Shown here: piece after piece, positions 51,253 to 59,361 of the stretch
Position numbering within the stretch: position 1 is the first letter of the stretch
How the letters are laid out: each line of letters opens with the position of its first letter
From: Caulobacter sp. SL161
GTDB taxonomy: Bacteria > Pseudomonadota > Alphaproteobacteria > Caulobacterales > Caulobacteraceae
Direction: 5' to 3'
DNA: 64,000 bases
Assembly (NCBI RefSeq): GCF_026672375.1
Contig: NZ_JAPPRA010000001.1
Span: 2,976,001 to 3,040,000 of the forward strand
Program-made: the position numbers and the translations under genes
Notes under the pieces: generated by a model
What the model saw: the letters and a program-made list of their open reading frames with translations, nothing else
Told to the model about the DNA's origin: nothing
The model's database searches: none

Positions 51253-52191
51253 TCAAACGGAGCCCGCGGGGGACGCGAGCAGGAACTGCAGGGGACGGGC
51301 GAGGCGAGCCCGCCAGGAGGGTTCGTCGTGCGCGGCGCCCGGAAAGCCCCGCGTGAGGATGTCGCGGCCTTGGACATAGCCCTTGGCCGCAAAGACGGCG
51401 TCGGCGACGGCCTGATACGGCGCATAGGCTGCGTCGAGGCCCTCCGTGCCCCAGTCGAACCACCAACGCGGCGCTGTCGGACCCGCAGCGGGCGCGCCCG
51501 CTTCCAGGAAGCTGCGGATCGCTTGGCTGACCGGATTGAACCAGGCCGGATCCAGGAGGCTTGCCTTGTCCGCCAGGAGAAGCGGCCAGTGGGTGGAGAG
51601 GCACCCGACCCGACCAAAGATCTCGGGGTGCTTCATGCCGGCGTAGAGCGAGATGAGCCCGCCCATGCTGGATCCCATGATCGTCGTCGCCTCCCGCTCG
51701 GGACGGGTGCGATAGCGCGCGTCAATCAGCGGCTTCAGCTCGCCGACCAGGAACTGCAAATAGGCGTCAGACGCCAACGGGCCGTCCAACTGCGCCCGTG
51801 CGCGGGCCGCAGCGGAGGGTTCAAGCCTGGCTGCGAGATCTTCCGGCGCGTACTCCCGAAAACGCTTGGCGGTGTTCCAGACACCGACCACCAGCGTGGG
51901 CGGGATCACGCCGCGGGCGATCAGGTCGCCGAGACTCTCGTCGACGCCCCACTCGCCGAACGGCGCGATCTTGGAGTCGAACAGGTTCTGGCCGTCGTGC
52001 ATGTAGAGCACGGCGTGCGGCGTCCGACCGTCATAGGTCGGCGGCAGCCAAACCGAAACCTTGCGCGTGTCGACAAAGCGCGAGGTGACGGCCGGAACAA
52101 GCTCGATCCGGCCGGTCGCCACGCCCGCTTGGACCGGCGGGGCCGCCAGGCCCGCCAGCGTCAAACCCAGGAAGGCGCGGCGCGCGATCAC
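51253..52191 (-). CDS. Exported esterase D-like alpha/beta hydrolase
   Basis: 312 aa with a Tat-like start (VIARRAFLGLTLAGLAAP). VSVWLPPTYDGRTPHAVLYM with the HDGQNLFD phrase marks the COG2819 esterase family. The nucleophile is Ser in IMGSSMGGLISLYAG, and the catalytic His lies in GFPGAAHDEPSWRAR. It may deacylate sugars or glycosides. The GTG at 52191 overlaps the malY stop (GTGA at 52188-52191), so it is translated with malY. Confidence 0.85.
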   Translation of the reverse strand: MIARRAFLGLTLAGLAAPPVQAGVATGRIELVPAVTSRFVDTRKVSVWLPPTYDGRTPHAVLYMHDGQNLFDSKIAPFGEWGVDESLGDLIARGVIPPTLVVGVWNTAKRFREYAPEDLAARLEPSAAARARAQLDGPLASDAYLQFLVGELKPLIDARYRTRPEREATTIMGSSMGGLISLYAGMKHPEIFGRVGCLSTHWPLLLADKASLLDPAWFNPVSQAIRSFLEAGAPAAGPTAPRWWFDWGTEGLDAAYAPYQAVADAVFAAKGYVQGRDILTRGFPGAAHDEPSWRARLARPLQFLLASPAGSV

Positions 52192-53684
52192 GTCCGATCC
52201 TCCACGGCGAACGTCGCCAGGGCGGCGATTACGAATCCGGCCGCGCCCAGCGCCAGCGCATAGATCGCCTGTCCCTCGAAGAAGGTCTTGAGCAGCAGCC
52301 CCAGCAGGGTCGCCGCCAGCAATTGGGGGATGACGATGAAGAAGTTGAAGATGCCCATGTAGACGCCCATTTTCCGCGCCGGCAGGGCTCCGGCGAGGAT
52401 CGAGTACGGGGCCGAGAGGATCGAGCTCCAGGCGAATCCGACGCCCACCATGCCGATCAAGAGCAGCTTGGGATCGCGGATCACCAGGAAGGACATCAGA
52501 CCCAGCGCGCCGAGGCACAGGCAGATGGCGTGGCTGACGCGCCGGTTGGTGATCTTGACCATCAGGGGAATGAGCAAGGCCGCCAGCGCCGCCACGCCGT
52601 TATAGACCGCGAACAGGACGCCGACCCAGTCCGCGCCGTCGTTATAGGCCTTGGACGCGGTGTCGGCCGCCTGGAAGTGGACGGTGGCCACGGCGGGCGT
52701 CGTGTAGATCCACATGGCGAAAAGGCCAAACCACGAGAAGAACTGCACCACCGCCAGCCGCCGCATGGTCTTGGGCATGCGAAAGGCGTCGGCCAGCACC
52801 TCGGAAAAGCCGTTGTCGGTGCGGCCGATGCGCTTCAACCCCGCCCCCGCCAAGCCGGCGACGCCGAAACCGAACAGCAGAGCGGCCAGGACGTAGAGCT
52901 CCTTCTCAAGGCCGGCGCTCAGGACAACCAGCGCCAGAGCAACGCCGAGCACGGCGCCGCCAACCCCGAGCGTGACATAGGCCTTGCCCGACGGTTCGGC
53001 TTCCACAGGCGCGCCGAGCCCAGCGGCCTCGCGCTCGGCGGTCTCGAAGGCGGAAAGCTGCTCGGGGCTGTATTCGCGGGTGGTGAACACCGTCCACAAA
53101 ACCGCCAGCAGCAAGCCCGCCCCGCCGGTGTAGAAGGCGATCCGCACCGAGTCCGGCACCTGGCCGGCGGGCGCGGTGTTGGCCACGTCGAACCAGTTGG
53201 TCAGCATCCAGGGCAGGGCCGAGGCTAGCACCGCGCCCAGCCCGATGAAGAAGCTCTGCATCGCATAGCCGGTGGCGCGCTGCTCGTCGGGCAGGTTGTC
53301 GCCGACAAAGGCGCGGAACGGCTCCATGGTGATGTTGATCGAGGCGTCCATGATCCAGAGCGCCGCCGCCGCCACCCACAGCGTGGGCGAGTTGGGCATG
53401 ACCAGCAGCGCCAGGGTGGTCAGGATCGCGCCCCAGAAGAAGTAGGGCCGGCGTCGCCCGAAGCGCCCCCAGGTCTTGTCGCTGAAATGACCGATAATCG
53501 GCTGAACCAGCAGCCCCGTGGCCGGCGCGGCGATCCACAGGATCGCAAGGTGGTTCACATCCACGCCGAGAGACTGGAAGATGCGGCTGGTGTTGGCGTT
53601 CTGCAGGCCGAAACCGATCTGGATTCCGAAGAATCCAAAGCACATGTTCCAGATCTGCAGGAAACTGAGCCTTTGCCTGGCCAT
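52188..53684 (-). CDS. malY: Sugar MFS transporter (MalY, glycoside-pentoside-hexuronide/SUT-like)
   Basis: An inner-membrane transporter with 12 predicted helices, 498 aa. QIWNMCFGFFGIQIGFGLQN at the start, LWIAAPATGLLVQPIIGHFS, then DKTWGRFGRRRPYFFWGAIL (the RGRR-like MFS loop) and a central NGFSEVLADAFRMPKTMRRL match the maltose/sucrose MFS group. In Caulobacter this gene (MalY) takes up maltose and is repressed by MalI, as I recall. It heads the operon malY-esterase-glucoamylase and is divergent from malI. Confidence 0.9.
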   Translation of the reverse strand: MARQRLSFLQIWNMCFGFFGIQIGFGLQNANTSRIFQSLGVDVNHLAILWIAAPATGLLVQPIIGHFSDKTWGRFGRRRPYFFWGAILTTLALLVMPNSPTLWVAAAALWIMDASINITMEPFRAFVGDNLPDEQRATGYAMQSFFIGLGAVLASALPWMLTNWFDVANTAPAGQVPDSVRIAFYTGGAGLLLAVLWTVFTTREYSPEQLSAFETAEREAAGLGAPVEAEPSGKAYVTLGVGGAVLGVALALVVLSAGLEKELYVLAALLFGFGVAGLAGAGLKRIGRTDNGFSEVLADAFRMPKTMRRLAVVQFFSWFGLFAMWIYTTPAVATVHFQAADTASKAYNDGADWVGVLFAVYNGVAALAALLIPLMVKITNRRVSHAICLCLGALGLMSFLVIRDPKLLLIGMVGVGFAWSSILSAPYSILAGALPARKMGVYMGIFNFFIVIPQLLAATLLGLLLKTFFEGQAIYALALGAAGFVIAALATFAVEDRT

Positions 53685-53879
53685 CGGTCCTCCGCCGCCC
53701 CGACCGCCGGTTAGCCCGGCTGGTTCGCAAAATTTTTCATTGCGCTTTGCAGGCTATATTTGCGCACGCACCGCCGTCACACGCAACGTCAAATGCATGA
53801 CTGATTGAGTAATTTTGACATTCAGGAATTCCCAAAAAGCGCCGGATCGCTCGTAGCGCCACCAGTTGACCGCGAATCT

Positions 53880-53895
53880 TTGCATTAGTTTTCAA
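53880..53895. promoter_or_regulatory. MalI operator candidate in malY-malI gap
   Basis: TTGCAT, a 4-base spacer and TTTCAA. The spacing equals that of the malA and amylase boxes (10 bp period), with one mismatch. Confidence 0.5.
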
Positions 53896-53973
53896 TGTCG
53901 AATTTCGACCCAGGGCCGGCGAGGCGCGCTTGCAAACGCCGTCGAAGCGCGTCTTATGGGGCTCTGAAAATAT

Positions 53974-53991
53974 TTGCAGAAATCTTTGCAT
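53974..53991. promoter_or_regulatory. Second MalI box pair, adjacent to malI start
   Basis: TTGCAG-aaatct-TTGCAT, with 6-base spacing instead of 4. It lies close to the malI start, as expected for autorepression. The weaker spacing lowers confidence. Confidence 0.4.
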
Positions 53992-54007
53992 TAGGGGCGA
54001 GTTCGGA

Positions 54008-55018
54008 GTGAGCAAGGGCGCGACGCGACTGGAAGACTTGGCCAAGTTGGCGGGCGTTTCGATCTCGACCGCCTCGCGCGCCCTCAACGATAGCCCGGCC
54101 GTCAACAAGCGCACCAAACAGCTTATCTGGAAGCTCGCGCGCGAGATGGACTACCCCTTCCGCCGCTATATGCCCGCCGGTCCGATCGGCGCCGAGGCGA
54201 CCATCGCCATCGTCACCCCGCGCCCCCAGGGCCGGGGCAGCAGCATGTCGGATCCGTTCTTCCTCGAACTCTTGGCCGGCGTCGGCGAGGCGGCCCGCGA
54301 GCGCGGCTGCGACGTCATCCTGTCCCACATCGCGCCGACCAACTTCGACGACCTTTCCGAGGCCATGACCACCAGCCGGGCCGAGGGCGTGATCTTCCTG
54401 GGGCAAAGCTCGCTGCACGCAGCGTTCAATCGTCTGGCCGAGACCGAGAACCGCTTCGTGGTCTGGGGCGCGCAACTGCCGGACCAGAACTACTGCTCGG
54501 TCGGCTCCGACAACGTCATGGGCGGTCGTCGCGCGACGCTGCACCTGCAGCGCCTGGGCCGCAAACGCATCGTCTTCCTGGGCGACACCGAGGCGCCCGA
54601 AGCCATGCAGCGCCATCGCGGCTATCTCGACGCCCTGGAGCACGTCAAGCTGGGCGTCGATCCCGACCTGATCGTACCGGCCCACTTCGAGGTCGAGTCG
54701 GCCGAGGCCGCCGTCGACAGCCTGATCCACAATGGCGTCGCGTTCGACGGCGTCGTCGCGGCTTCGGACCTGATCGCCCTGGGCGCGATCCGCGCCTTGA
54801 AGCACGCCGGGCTGTCGGTCCCGGGCGATGTCTCGGTGATGGGCTTCGACAATGTTCCGTTCAGCCGCTACGCCAGCCCGGCCCTGTCGACCATCGCCCA
54901 GGACACGACCAAGGCCGGCAAACTCATGGTCTCCAAACTGCTCGACAGCGGCGAACGGGCCAGCCGCTCGGAGCGCGTGCCGACGGATCTGATCATCCGG
55001 GAAAGCTGCGGAGGCTGA
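54008..55018 (+). CDS. malI: LacI-family maltose repressor
   Basis: 336 aa. The N-terminal helix-turn-helix (about 8-28, LEDLAKLAGVSISTASRALN) is followed by the hinge (KLAREMDYPFRRYM) and a periplasmic-binding-protein-like sensor domain (SMSDPFFLELLAGVGEAARE, GVVAASDLIALGAIRALKHA, VSVMGFDNVPFSRY). The GTG at 54008 was chosen because the frame upstream is not conserved-looking. It probably represses malA, malY and the amylase operon until maltose or a derivative binds. It is divergent from malY. Confidence 0.9.
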   Translation: MSKGATRLEDLAKLAGVSISTASRALNDSPAVNKRTKQLIWKLAREMDYPFRRYMPAGPIGAEATIAIVTPRPQGRGSSMSDPFFLELLAGVGEAARERGCDVILSHIAPTNFDDLSEAMTTSRAEGVIFLGQSSLHAAFNRLAETENRFVVWGAQLPDQNYCSVGSDNVMGGRRATLHLQRLGRKRIVFLGDTEAPEAMQRHRGYLDALEHVKLGVDPDLIVPAHFEVESAEAAVDSLIHNGVAFDGVVAASDLIALGAIRALKHAGLSVPGDVSVMGFDNVPFSRYASPALSTIAQDTTKAGKLMVSKLLDSGERASRSERVPTDLIIRESCGG

Positions 55019-55049
55019 AGCCTGGCTCGGGACGACGCGGAAGCGGCGC

Positions 55050-55523
55050 CTAGGGCGCGGCCGCGTGATCGATGCTGAACGTTCGTGCCATCCGCCAATG
55101 TCCGTCAGCGCCAAGCCGCCAGAGGATTGAGAACCGCGCGCTACCGGCCAACCGTTCCGCGCCGTCGCCCCTTCGCTCGTAGAAGCGATGCGCCCCCTCC
55201 TCCACGGCGCCGAAGCCCGGGATGGCGTAAACCTTCAGCGTTTCGGGGATCAGCTCGCGGCGAGACCGCCAGGCGTCCGGCGCAAGCTTGGCGGCGCAGC
55301 TCTTGGCGTAGTCGGCGACAAAGGCCTCGCGATCCATGGCGCCGCCCTTGTCGTGGTAGAACTCCATGTCGTCCGTCACGAGGGCCGCCAGGGCGGCCGG
55401 ATCGCACTTGGCGAACATGACGTTGAACAGCACGGCGTCACGCGCCGCGATGGTCTGGGTCAGACCGGGCTCCGGCGAGGCCAGAACCGAGGTCGCGACG
55501 AAGGCGGCGAGAATGGCGGACAT
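55050..55523 (-). CDS. Exported SnoaL/DUF4440-like protein (NTF2 fold)
   Basis: 157 aa with a short signal-like start (MSAILAAFVATSVLASPEPG). The core FAKCDPAALAALVTDDMEFY, then HDKGGAMDREAFVADY, and a C-terminal GDGAERLAGSARFSILWRLG with WRMARTFSIDH matches DUF4440-type NTF2 proteins. Function unknown. It is convergent with malI and sits inside the mal locus on the minus strand. Confidence 0.8.
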   Translation of the reverse strand: MSAILAAFVATSVLASPEPGLTQTIAARDAVLFNVMFAKCDPAALAALVTDDMEFYHDKGGAMDREAFVADYAKSCAAKLAPDAWRSRRELIPETLKVYAIPGFGAVEEGAHRFYERRGDGAERLAGSARFSILWRLGADGHWRMARTFSIDHAAAP

Positions 55524-55619
55524 CGCAGCTCCACGGCTTTGCGCAGCCCTGGATCCTGCATTCGCCGCTCAATGTCGTGTGAATTCGCCGTCATCCGGCA
55601 AGCGTGCGTCGCCCGTGCG

Positions 55620-57242
55620 CTAGCCGCGCCGAGCGATCAGGCTCGCACACACCGGCATCTCGCCTTCGCCGTCCAGATTTACGCCATCGACCAAAGTCCA
55701 GCCGTCGGGAAGCGCCCAGGTCACCGGCTGGAACCCGAGGTTGAAAGCGAGCAAGACGGCGTCCGCCCCCTCGCCGCGCTGGAAGATCAGCAAGGGCGTA
55801 TTGGTATCGACGAAGCGGATCACGCCCGTCCGTAGCGCTGGGAAGGCCTTGCGCAGAGCAATCAGGCGACGCGCGACGTTCAGCGTCGAGGCGGGGTCGG
55901 CCTCCTGGGCGTCAACGGCCAGGGGGAGATGCTCAGGGTCAACGGGCAACCACGGCTCTACCGCCGAAAAGCCGGCGTTGAGCGCGCTCGCGGTCCAGGG
56001 CATCGGGGTCCGGGCTCCGTCTCGCCCTAGGGTCTGGGGCCAGTTGGCGATGGCCTCGGGGTCCTGCAGGCGCTCGAATGGCACATTCGCCTGGGGCAGG
56101 CCCAGTTCTTCGCCCTGGTAGACGAAGACATTACCCCGCAGGCCCATCAGGAGCAGAAGGCACATCTCGGCGAAGGCCTTGCGATCTCGCCCCTCCGCCC
56201 AGCGCGACACGGCGCGCGGCGCGTCGTGGTTCGAGAAGGTCCAGGAAGGCCACCCCTCCCCCGCCTCGCCCGGCCAGATCGCTGCGCCCTGCGGGACCAT
56301 CTCGCGCGTCAGTTTGTCGGCGTACAGGTAGAGGAAGCCGTAGGCGCTGTTCAGGCGGTCGTCGCCGGCGGTGAACAGCTTCATCTCGCGTTCGGCGTGA
56401 TCGCCCCCCACTTCCGCCACCGAGAAGCGCCCGCCGGCCGCGTCAGTCAGGGCGCGCAGACGGCTGAGGAACTTCGGGATATCGGCGTGGCCCTGGTTGT
56501 GGATCTTGTCCTGGAAGTCGAACGGCCGGGTGCGCTTGCCGCCCGGCGGAAGGGGCGGGTTATCGGTCAGGGCCGGGTCATGCATCGAGAAATTGATGGC
56601 GTCGAAGCGGAAGCCATCTACGCCTCGATCGATCCAGAACTGGGTGACGGCCAGCAGAGCTTCCTGGACGGCCGGATTGTGCAGGTTCAGCTGCGGCTGG
56701 CTGCTGAGGAAGTTGTGCATGTAGTACTGGCCGCGGCGGGCGTCCCAGGTCCAGGCCGGACCGCCGAACACCGACTGCCAGTTGCTGGGCGGGCTGCCGT
56801 CGGGCTTGGCGTCTGCCCAGACGAACCAGTCAGCCTTGGCGTTGGTCCGGTCCTGGCGGCTTTGCGTGAACCAGGGGTGCTCGTCCGAGGTGTGCGAGAA
56901 GACCAGATCGATGATGATCCTCAGGCCCAGCGCATGGGCGCGCGCGATCAGCGCGTCGAAATCGGCCAAGGTCCCGAAGATCGGATCGACATCACAGTAA
57001 TCCGAGACGTCGTAGCCAAAGTCCTTCATCGGCGACTTGAAGAACGGCGACAGCCACACCCCCTCGACGCCCAGCGAGGCGATGTGGTCGAGGTGCGCGG
57101 TGATCCCCGGCAGGTCGCCGACGCCGTCGCCGTTCGAGTCGGCGAAGCTGCGCGGATAGACCTGATAGATCACCGCGCCGCGCCACCATTCGGCGTTCAT
57201 CGACATCTCCGCATCGGGGCGCTCTAGAACCTGCACTGTCAC
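55620..57242 (-). CDS. Alpha-glucosidase, GH13 (oligo-1,6-glucosidase/maltase type)
   Basis: A cytoplasmic enzyme of 540 aa hydrolysing maltose or short dextrins. Conserved regions: AVIYQVYPRSFADSNGDGVG, GLRIIIDLVFSHTSDEHPWF, nucleophile Asp in GVDGFRFDAINFSMHD, acid Glu in FSVAEVGGDHAER, and SNHDAPRAVSRWA. No signal peptide is present, so it acts after MalY import. The GTG at 57242 overlaps the amylase stop (GTGA), giving 12 residues (VTVQVLERPDAE) before the first ATG. Confidence 0.93.
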   Translation of the reverse strand: MTVQVLERPDAEMSMNAEWWRGAVIYQVYPRSFADSNGDGVGDLPGITAHLDHIASLGVEGVWLSPFFKSPMKDFGYDVSDYCDVDPIFGTLADFDALIARAHALGLRIIIDLVFSHTSDEHPWFTQSRQDRTNAKADWFVWADAKPDGSPPSNWQSVFGGPAWTWDARRGQYYMHNFLSSQPQLNLHNPAVQEALLAVTQFWIDRGVDGFRFDAINFSMHDPALTDNPPLPPGGKRTRPFDFQDKIHNQGHADIPKFLSRLRALTDAAGGRFSVAEVGGDHAEREMKLFTAGDDRLNSAYGFLYLYADKLTREMVPQGAAIWPGEAGEGWPSWTFSNHDAPRAVSRWAEGRDRKAFAEMCLLLLMGLRGNVFVYQGEELGLPQANVPFERLQDPEAIANWPQTLGRDGARTPMPWTASALNAGFSAVEPWLPVDPEHLPLAVDAQEADPASTLNVARRLIALRKAFPALRTGVIRFVDTNTPLLIFQRGEGADAVLLAFNLGFQPVTWALPDGWTLVDGVNLDGEGEMPVCASLIARRG

Positions 57243-59053
57243 GATCGTCCCTCGGAAACGCAAATCATGTAGTCGAACGGCGCCAGTTCGACGCTGTAGC
57301 TGCCTGGCGCGACGGCGCTTGAGACGCAGGTTCCGTGCAGGCTCTTCCAAGCCCCGGAGTCCGTCTCGACCGGCACGCGCGCCTTGATCGGTTTGTCGCT
57401 GGTATTGAAGACGGCCAGAACCTCGGTTCCCGCCGCCAGCCGCGAGAACGCCAGCAGGCCGGGCTTGGCCTCGGCGACACGGACCACCTGCCGCCCCTCG
57501 CGCAGCGCAGGCGTCGCCGTCCGCAGCTTGGCGAGCGCCGCGATCCGGCGATAGAGGACGCTCTCGGTCTGGAACGCCGACCGCGCGCCCCTGTCGCTCG
57601 AGCCGACCAGGCGGTTGTCGTTGTAGCTGGTGACTTGGCTCGGGAACATGTCCTCGCGGCTGTCGGCATAGTCGCCGTCGCCGGTGAAGCCCTGCTCGTC
57701 GCCATAGTAGATCGTCGGCACGCCGCGCGCGGTCAGCATGATGGCGTTGGCCAGGGTGACGCGCGCCAGCAGCTCATCGTCGCTGATCTGCGGACGGGCT
57801 TTCAGGACGAAGTGACCGATACGGCCCATGTCGTGGTTGCCCAGAAAGGTCGGAAGCTGGCGCGCCGTCGCCTCGCCGCCTTCATAGACAGCGTCGCCGG
57901 CGAAGACCGTGGCCAGCCGGTCAGGCCCGGCGCGGCCGGTCACGACATCCGTCACCGCCGCCTGGAAGGCGAAGTCCAGAACCGCCGGCAGCTTGTCGAC
58001 CTTCACATGCCGCGCCAGCGTGGCGACATCGGGGTCGAAGACCTCGCCGAAGATGTGGAAGTTCGGGATACCTCTGGCCTTGGCGCGCGCCTGCATGGCC
58101 GGGACGAAGGCCTGCCAGAACTCCGGGTTCACATGGCGAGCGGTGTCGATGCGGTAGCCGTCGATCCCGAAGTCGTCGATCCACCGGCCATAGACCTCGA
58201 TGAAGCCCTCCACCACGCGCGGATTGGCGGTGAACACGTCATCGAGCGTGGCGAAATCACCCAGCAGCGAGCTCTCGCCGGCGAAGGTGCTGTCACCCCG
58301 GTTGTGATAGTGGATCGGATCGTTCAGCCAGGCCGGTGTCTTGGCGCGCTCTTGCCCTGCGGGGACATAGGGCGTGTAGGCCCAGTCCGGCCGGGTGAGC
58401 TTGCTGAAGTCCTTGCCGTCGAAGCCGTCATTGATCGGCGCGCCGTCGAGCCCGCCACGACGCACATACGGATAGTCGGCGACACCACGATAGGCGCAGC
58501 GGTTGTCCGGGCATTCCTTGTACTGAATGACGTCGGCCGTGTGGTTCACGACGATGTCCATATAGACCTTTATGCCGCGCGCATGGGCCGCGTCGACCAG
58601 GGCCTTGAAGTCGGCCTTGGTTCCCAGATGCGGATCCACGTCGGTGAAGTCGGTGATCCAGTAACCGTGATGGGCGGCGGATTCCTGGCCGGGCGGGCCC
58701 TGCACGGGCCGGTTCACGAAGATCGGCGCCAGCCAGACAGCCGTCGCGCCCAGCCCCTGGATATAGTCCAGCCGGCGCGTGACGCCCTGGAGGTCGCCGC
58801 CGTGATAGAAGCCCGCGCGCGTCGGATCAAAGCCGTCGATCAGCGCCCCTCGGGCGGGACCGCCGTGATCATTCGTCGCGTCGCCGTTCTCGAAACGATC
58901 GGGCAGAACGAAGTAGATCACCTCGTCCTGGGGCTTGCGCTGGAGATGGGGGCTGGGAGCCGCAGAGACGGCCGTCGCCAGGGCGCCCATGCCGAGCGCG
59001 CTCAAGGCCGTCATGGCCAGCAGCGTCCGCCGCCAGGGCGTCAAGGCCCTCAT
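57239..59053 (-). CDS. Exported alpha-amylase/cyclomaltodextrinase (GH13)
   Basis: 604 aa with an N-terminal signal (MRALTPWRRTLLAMTALSAL, cleavage after VSAAP). The GH13 barrel has VIYFVLPDRFENGDATNDHG, KVYMDIVVNHTADVIQYKEC, nucleophile Asp in GIDGYRIDTARHVNPEFWQA, acid Glu in FHIFGEVFDPDVATLA and FLGNHDMGR. It probably cuts imported maltodextrins in the periplasm. The ATG at 59053 is preceded by GGGAGGGAG. Divergent from malA; the gene begins the amylase-glucosidase operon. Confidence 0.92.
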   Translation of the reverse strand: MRALTPWRRTLLAMTALSALGMGALATAVSAAPSPHLQRKPQDEVIYFVLPDRFENGDATNDHGGPARGALIDGFDPTRAGFYHGGDLQGVTRRLDYIQGLGATAVWLAPIFVNRPVQGPPGQESAAHHGYWITDFTDVDPHLGTKADFKALVDAAHARGIKVYMDIVVNHTADVIQYKECPDNRCAYRGVADYPYVRRGGLDGAPINDGFDGKDFSKLTRPDWAYTPYVPAGQERAKTPAWLNDPIHYHNRGDSTFAGESSLLGDFATLDDVFTANPRVVEGFIEVYGRWIDDFGIDGYRIDTARHVNPEFWQAFVPAMQARAKARGIPNFHIFGEVFDPDVATLARHVKVDKLPAVLDFAFQAAVTDVVTGRAGPDRLATVFAGDAVYEGGEATARQLPTFLGNHDMGRIGHFVLKARPQISDDELLARVTLANAIMLTARGVPTIYYGDEQGFTGDGDYADSREDMFPSQVTSYNDNRLVGSSDRGARSAFQTESVLYRRIAALAKLRTATPALREGRQVVRVAEAKPGLLAFSRLAAGTEVLAVFNTSDKPIKARVPVETDSGAWKSLHGTCVSSAVAPGSYSVELAPFDYMICVSEGRS

Positions 59054-59096
59054 CGCTCCCTCCCCCTTCAACGTACGCCCCGACTTGCGAGCCGCA

Positions 59097-59122
59097 TTGC
59101 AATTCTTTGCAAGAATTTGCAG
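59097..59122. promoter_or_regulatory. Triple MalI box at the amylase promoter
   Basis: TTGCAA, TTGCAA and TTGCAG begin at 59097, 59107 and 59117, each exactly 10 bp apart. Because TTGCAA is its own reverse complement, overlapping operators can form on the same DNA face. Confidence 0.65.
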
Positions 59123-59292
59123 TCCGTTTAGCAAGCTGTCAATCCGTCAACTTGAGGAGATTTTCGAACCAAGAACCTCCCAGAGCCGGTCTAAAGTGGC
59201 GCAAAGAAGCCACACAAGGCGCATTTCCAGCGCCCCCAGGATCCGCCGCGGGCCGAGTTTGCAATTTTTTGGGTTGATTACGGTCCGTTAAT

Positions 59293-59308
59293 TTGCAGTA
59301 GTTTGCAG
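59293..59308. promoter_or_regulatory. MalI box pair at the malA promoter
   Basis: TTGCAG-tagt-TTGCAG. The two boxes are 10 bp apart, in line with the amylase boxes, and lie about 55 bases before the malA ATG. Confidence 0.6.
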
Positions 59309-59361
59309 CAACGGCCCGTCGCATGACCCAAAGCGCAGAGCCGGACAGGGAGGGAACTCGT

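Larger units (their letters stand above)
53685..54007. promoter_or_regulatory. malY-malI divergent control region
   Basis: 323 AT-rich bases. Several TTGCA boxes occur here: TTGCAT-tagt-TTTCAA (53880-53895), TTGCAA (53930-53935) and TTGCAG-aaatct-TTGCAT (53974-53991, ending 16 bases before the malI GTG). They match boxes ahead of malA and the amylase gene, so MalI binding is likely. No other gene is visible. Confidence 0.65.
59054..59361. promoter_or_regulatory. malA-amylase divergent control region
   Basis: About 308 bases without a gene. It contains three TTGCA boxes at 10-bp steps (59097-59122) near the amylase start, TTGCAA at 59259-59264, and two boxes at 59293-59308 ahead of malA. The region is AT-richer than its surroundings. 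No sigma factor site was assigned. Confidence 0.65.
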
